DNA from: Candidatus Bathyarchaeota archaeon
GTDB taxonomy: Archaea; Thermoproteota; Bathyarchaeia; TCS64
DNA length: 6,549 nt
Direction: 5' to 3'
Assembly (NCBI GenBank): GCA_030608725.1
Contig: JAUWDP010000062.1
Coordinates: forward strand, 1-6,549
Positions 6,447-6,549 of the stretch are shown piece after piece. The number at the start of each line of letters is the position of its first letter. The stretch's first letter is position 1. The notes under the pieces are model-generated. The model ran no database searches, was not told where the DNA came from, and worked only from the letters and a program-made list of their open reading frames with translations. Made by a program: the position numbers and the translations under genes.

Positions 6447-6549
6447 TCAGCCTCTCCTTGAACTCTTCCAATGTTTTTAGAAAATCTTCCACCGTCTCCT
6501 CGGGGTCGTCGATGAAGTTTTTTAAATCGACTGTGGAGAGGTCAGCTGT
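6355..6549 (-). CDS. Unidentified acidic, helix-rich protein, partial and probably frameshifted
   Basis: The frame is open from the right edge for 64 codons to a TGA at 6355. The first part, DLKNFIDDPEETVEDFLKTL (8-27) followed by EEFKERLIESRAEHE, has the composition and codon use of a real acidic helical protein. After about residue 50 it changes to an arginine, glycine and serine mix (KPHRGEGTVRRSQSA) that looks out of frame. The neighbouring frame takes over with better sequence at the same point, so the true end is probably the TAA at 6261 rather than the TGA at 6355. The start lies outside the window. It is on the same strand as the atp operon but separated from it by the promoter region, so a role in the synthase is not implied. 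No family is recognised. Confidence 0.45.
   Translation of the reverse strand, partial: TADLSTVDLKNFIDDPEETVEDFLKTLEEFKERLIESRAEHETTQKERAKPHRGEGTVRRSQSA

Noticed and set aside
1..6549. CRISPR array, tRNA, rRNA, transposase, phage or defence genes
   Set aside because: No regularly spaced repeats, RNA gene signatures or mobile-element proteins were found. Apart from the upstream partial gene, the window is fully explained by ATP synthase genes.

Overview
The window is almost entirely one archaeal A-type (V/A-type) ATP synthase locus. Seven subunit genes lie head to tail on the minus strand. In transcription order (falling coordinates) they are atpF, atpH, atpE, atpA, atpB, atpD and atpC. The last codons of an eighth gene, the proteolipid atpK, enter from the left edge on the plus strand and converge on atpC. 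The organism is an archaeon. The evidence is the A-type subunit set, a BRE/TATA-type promoter that places atpF on an apparently leaderless mRNA, GTG and TTG starts beside ATG, and a U-tract terminator. The gene order is not the H-I-K-E-C-F-A-B-D order of many euryarchaea, so a TACK-type or deep-branching archaeon is plausible, but the lineage cannot be fixed by eye.

Layout from right to left. 6261-6549 holds the C-terminal part of an unidentified charged, coiled-coil-like protein whose reading frame appears broken by two bases in a short AG tract. 6205-6260 is the only real intergenic gap and carries the operon promoter. 5887-6204 is atpF (central stalk). 4903-5882 holds atpH and atpE (peripheral stalk). 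1736-4896 holds atpA and atpB (catalytic A3B3 head). 68-1725 holds atpD and atpC (rotor shaft and the funnel that seats it on the c-ring). 49-67 is a 19-base convergent gap, with a T6 terminator for the minus-strand operon. 1-48 is the end of atpK.

Together the genes encode the soluble motor (A3B3DF), two EH peripheral stalks and the C coupling subunit. The membrane part is represented only by the tail of K; the a-type subunit I is not in the window. The genes are packed with gaps of 10 bases or less, or with 4-base stop/start overlaps. The overlaps join H to E, A to B and D to C, which are equimolar partners in the enzyme.

I see no undescribed system here. The points worth a second look are the split and permuted gene order, the variant P-loop in AtpA, the pattern of translational coupling, the leaderless promoter and the broken upstream frame.
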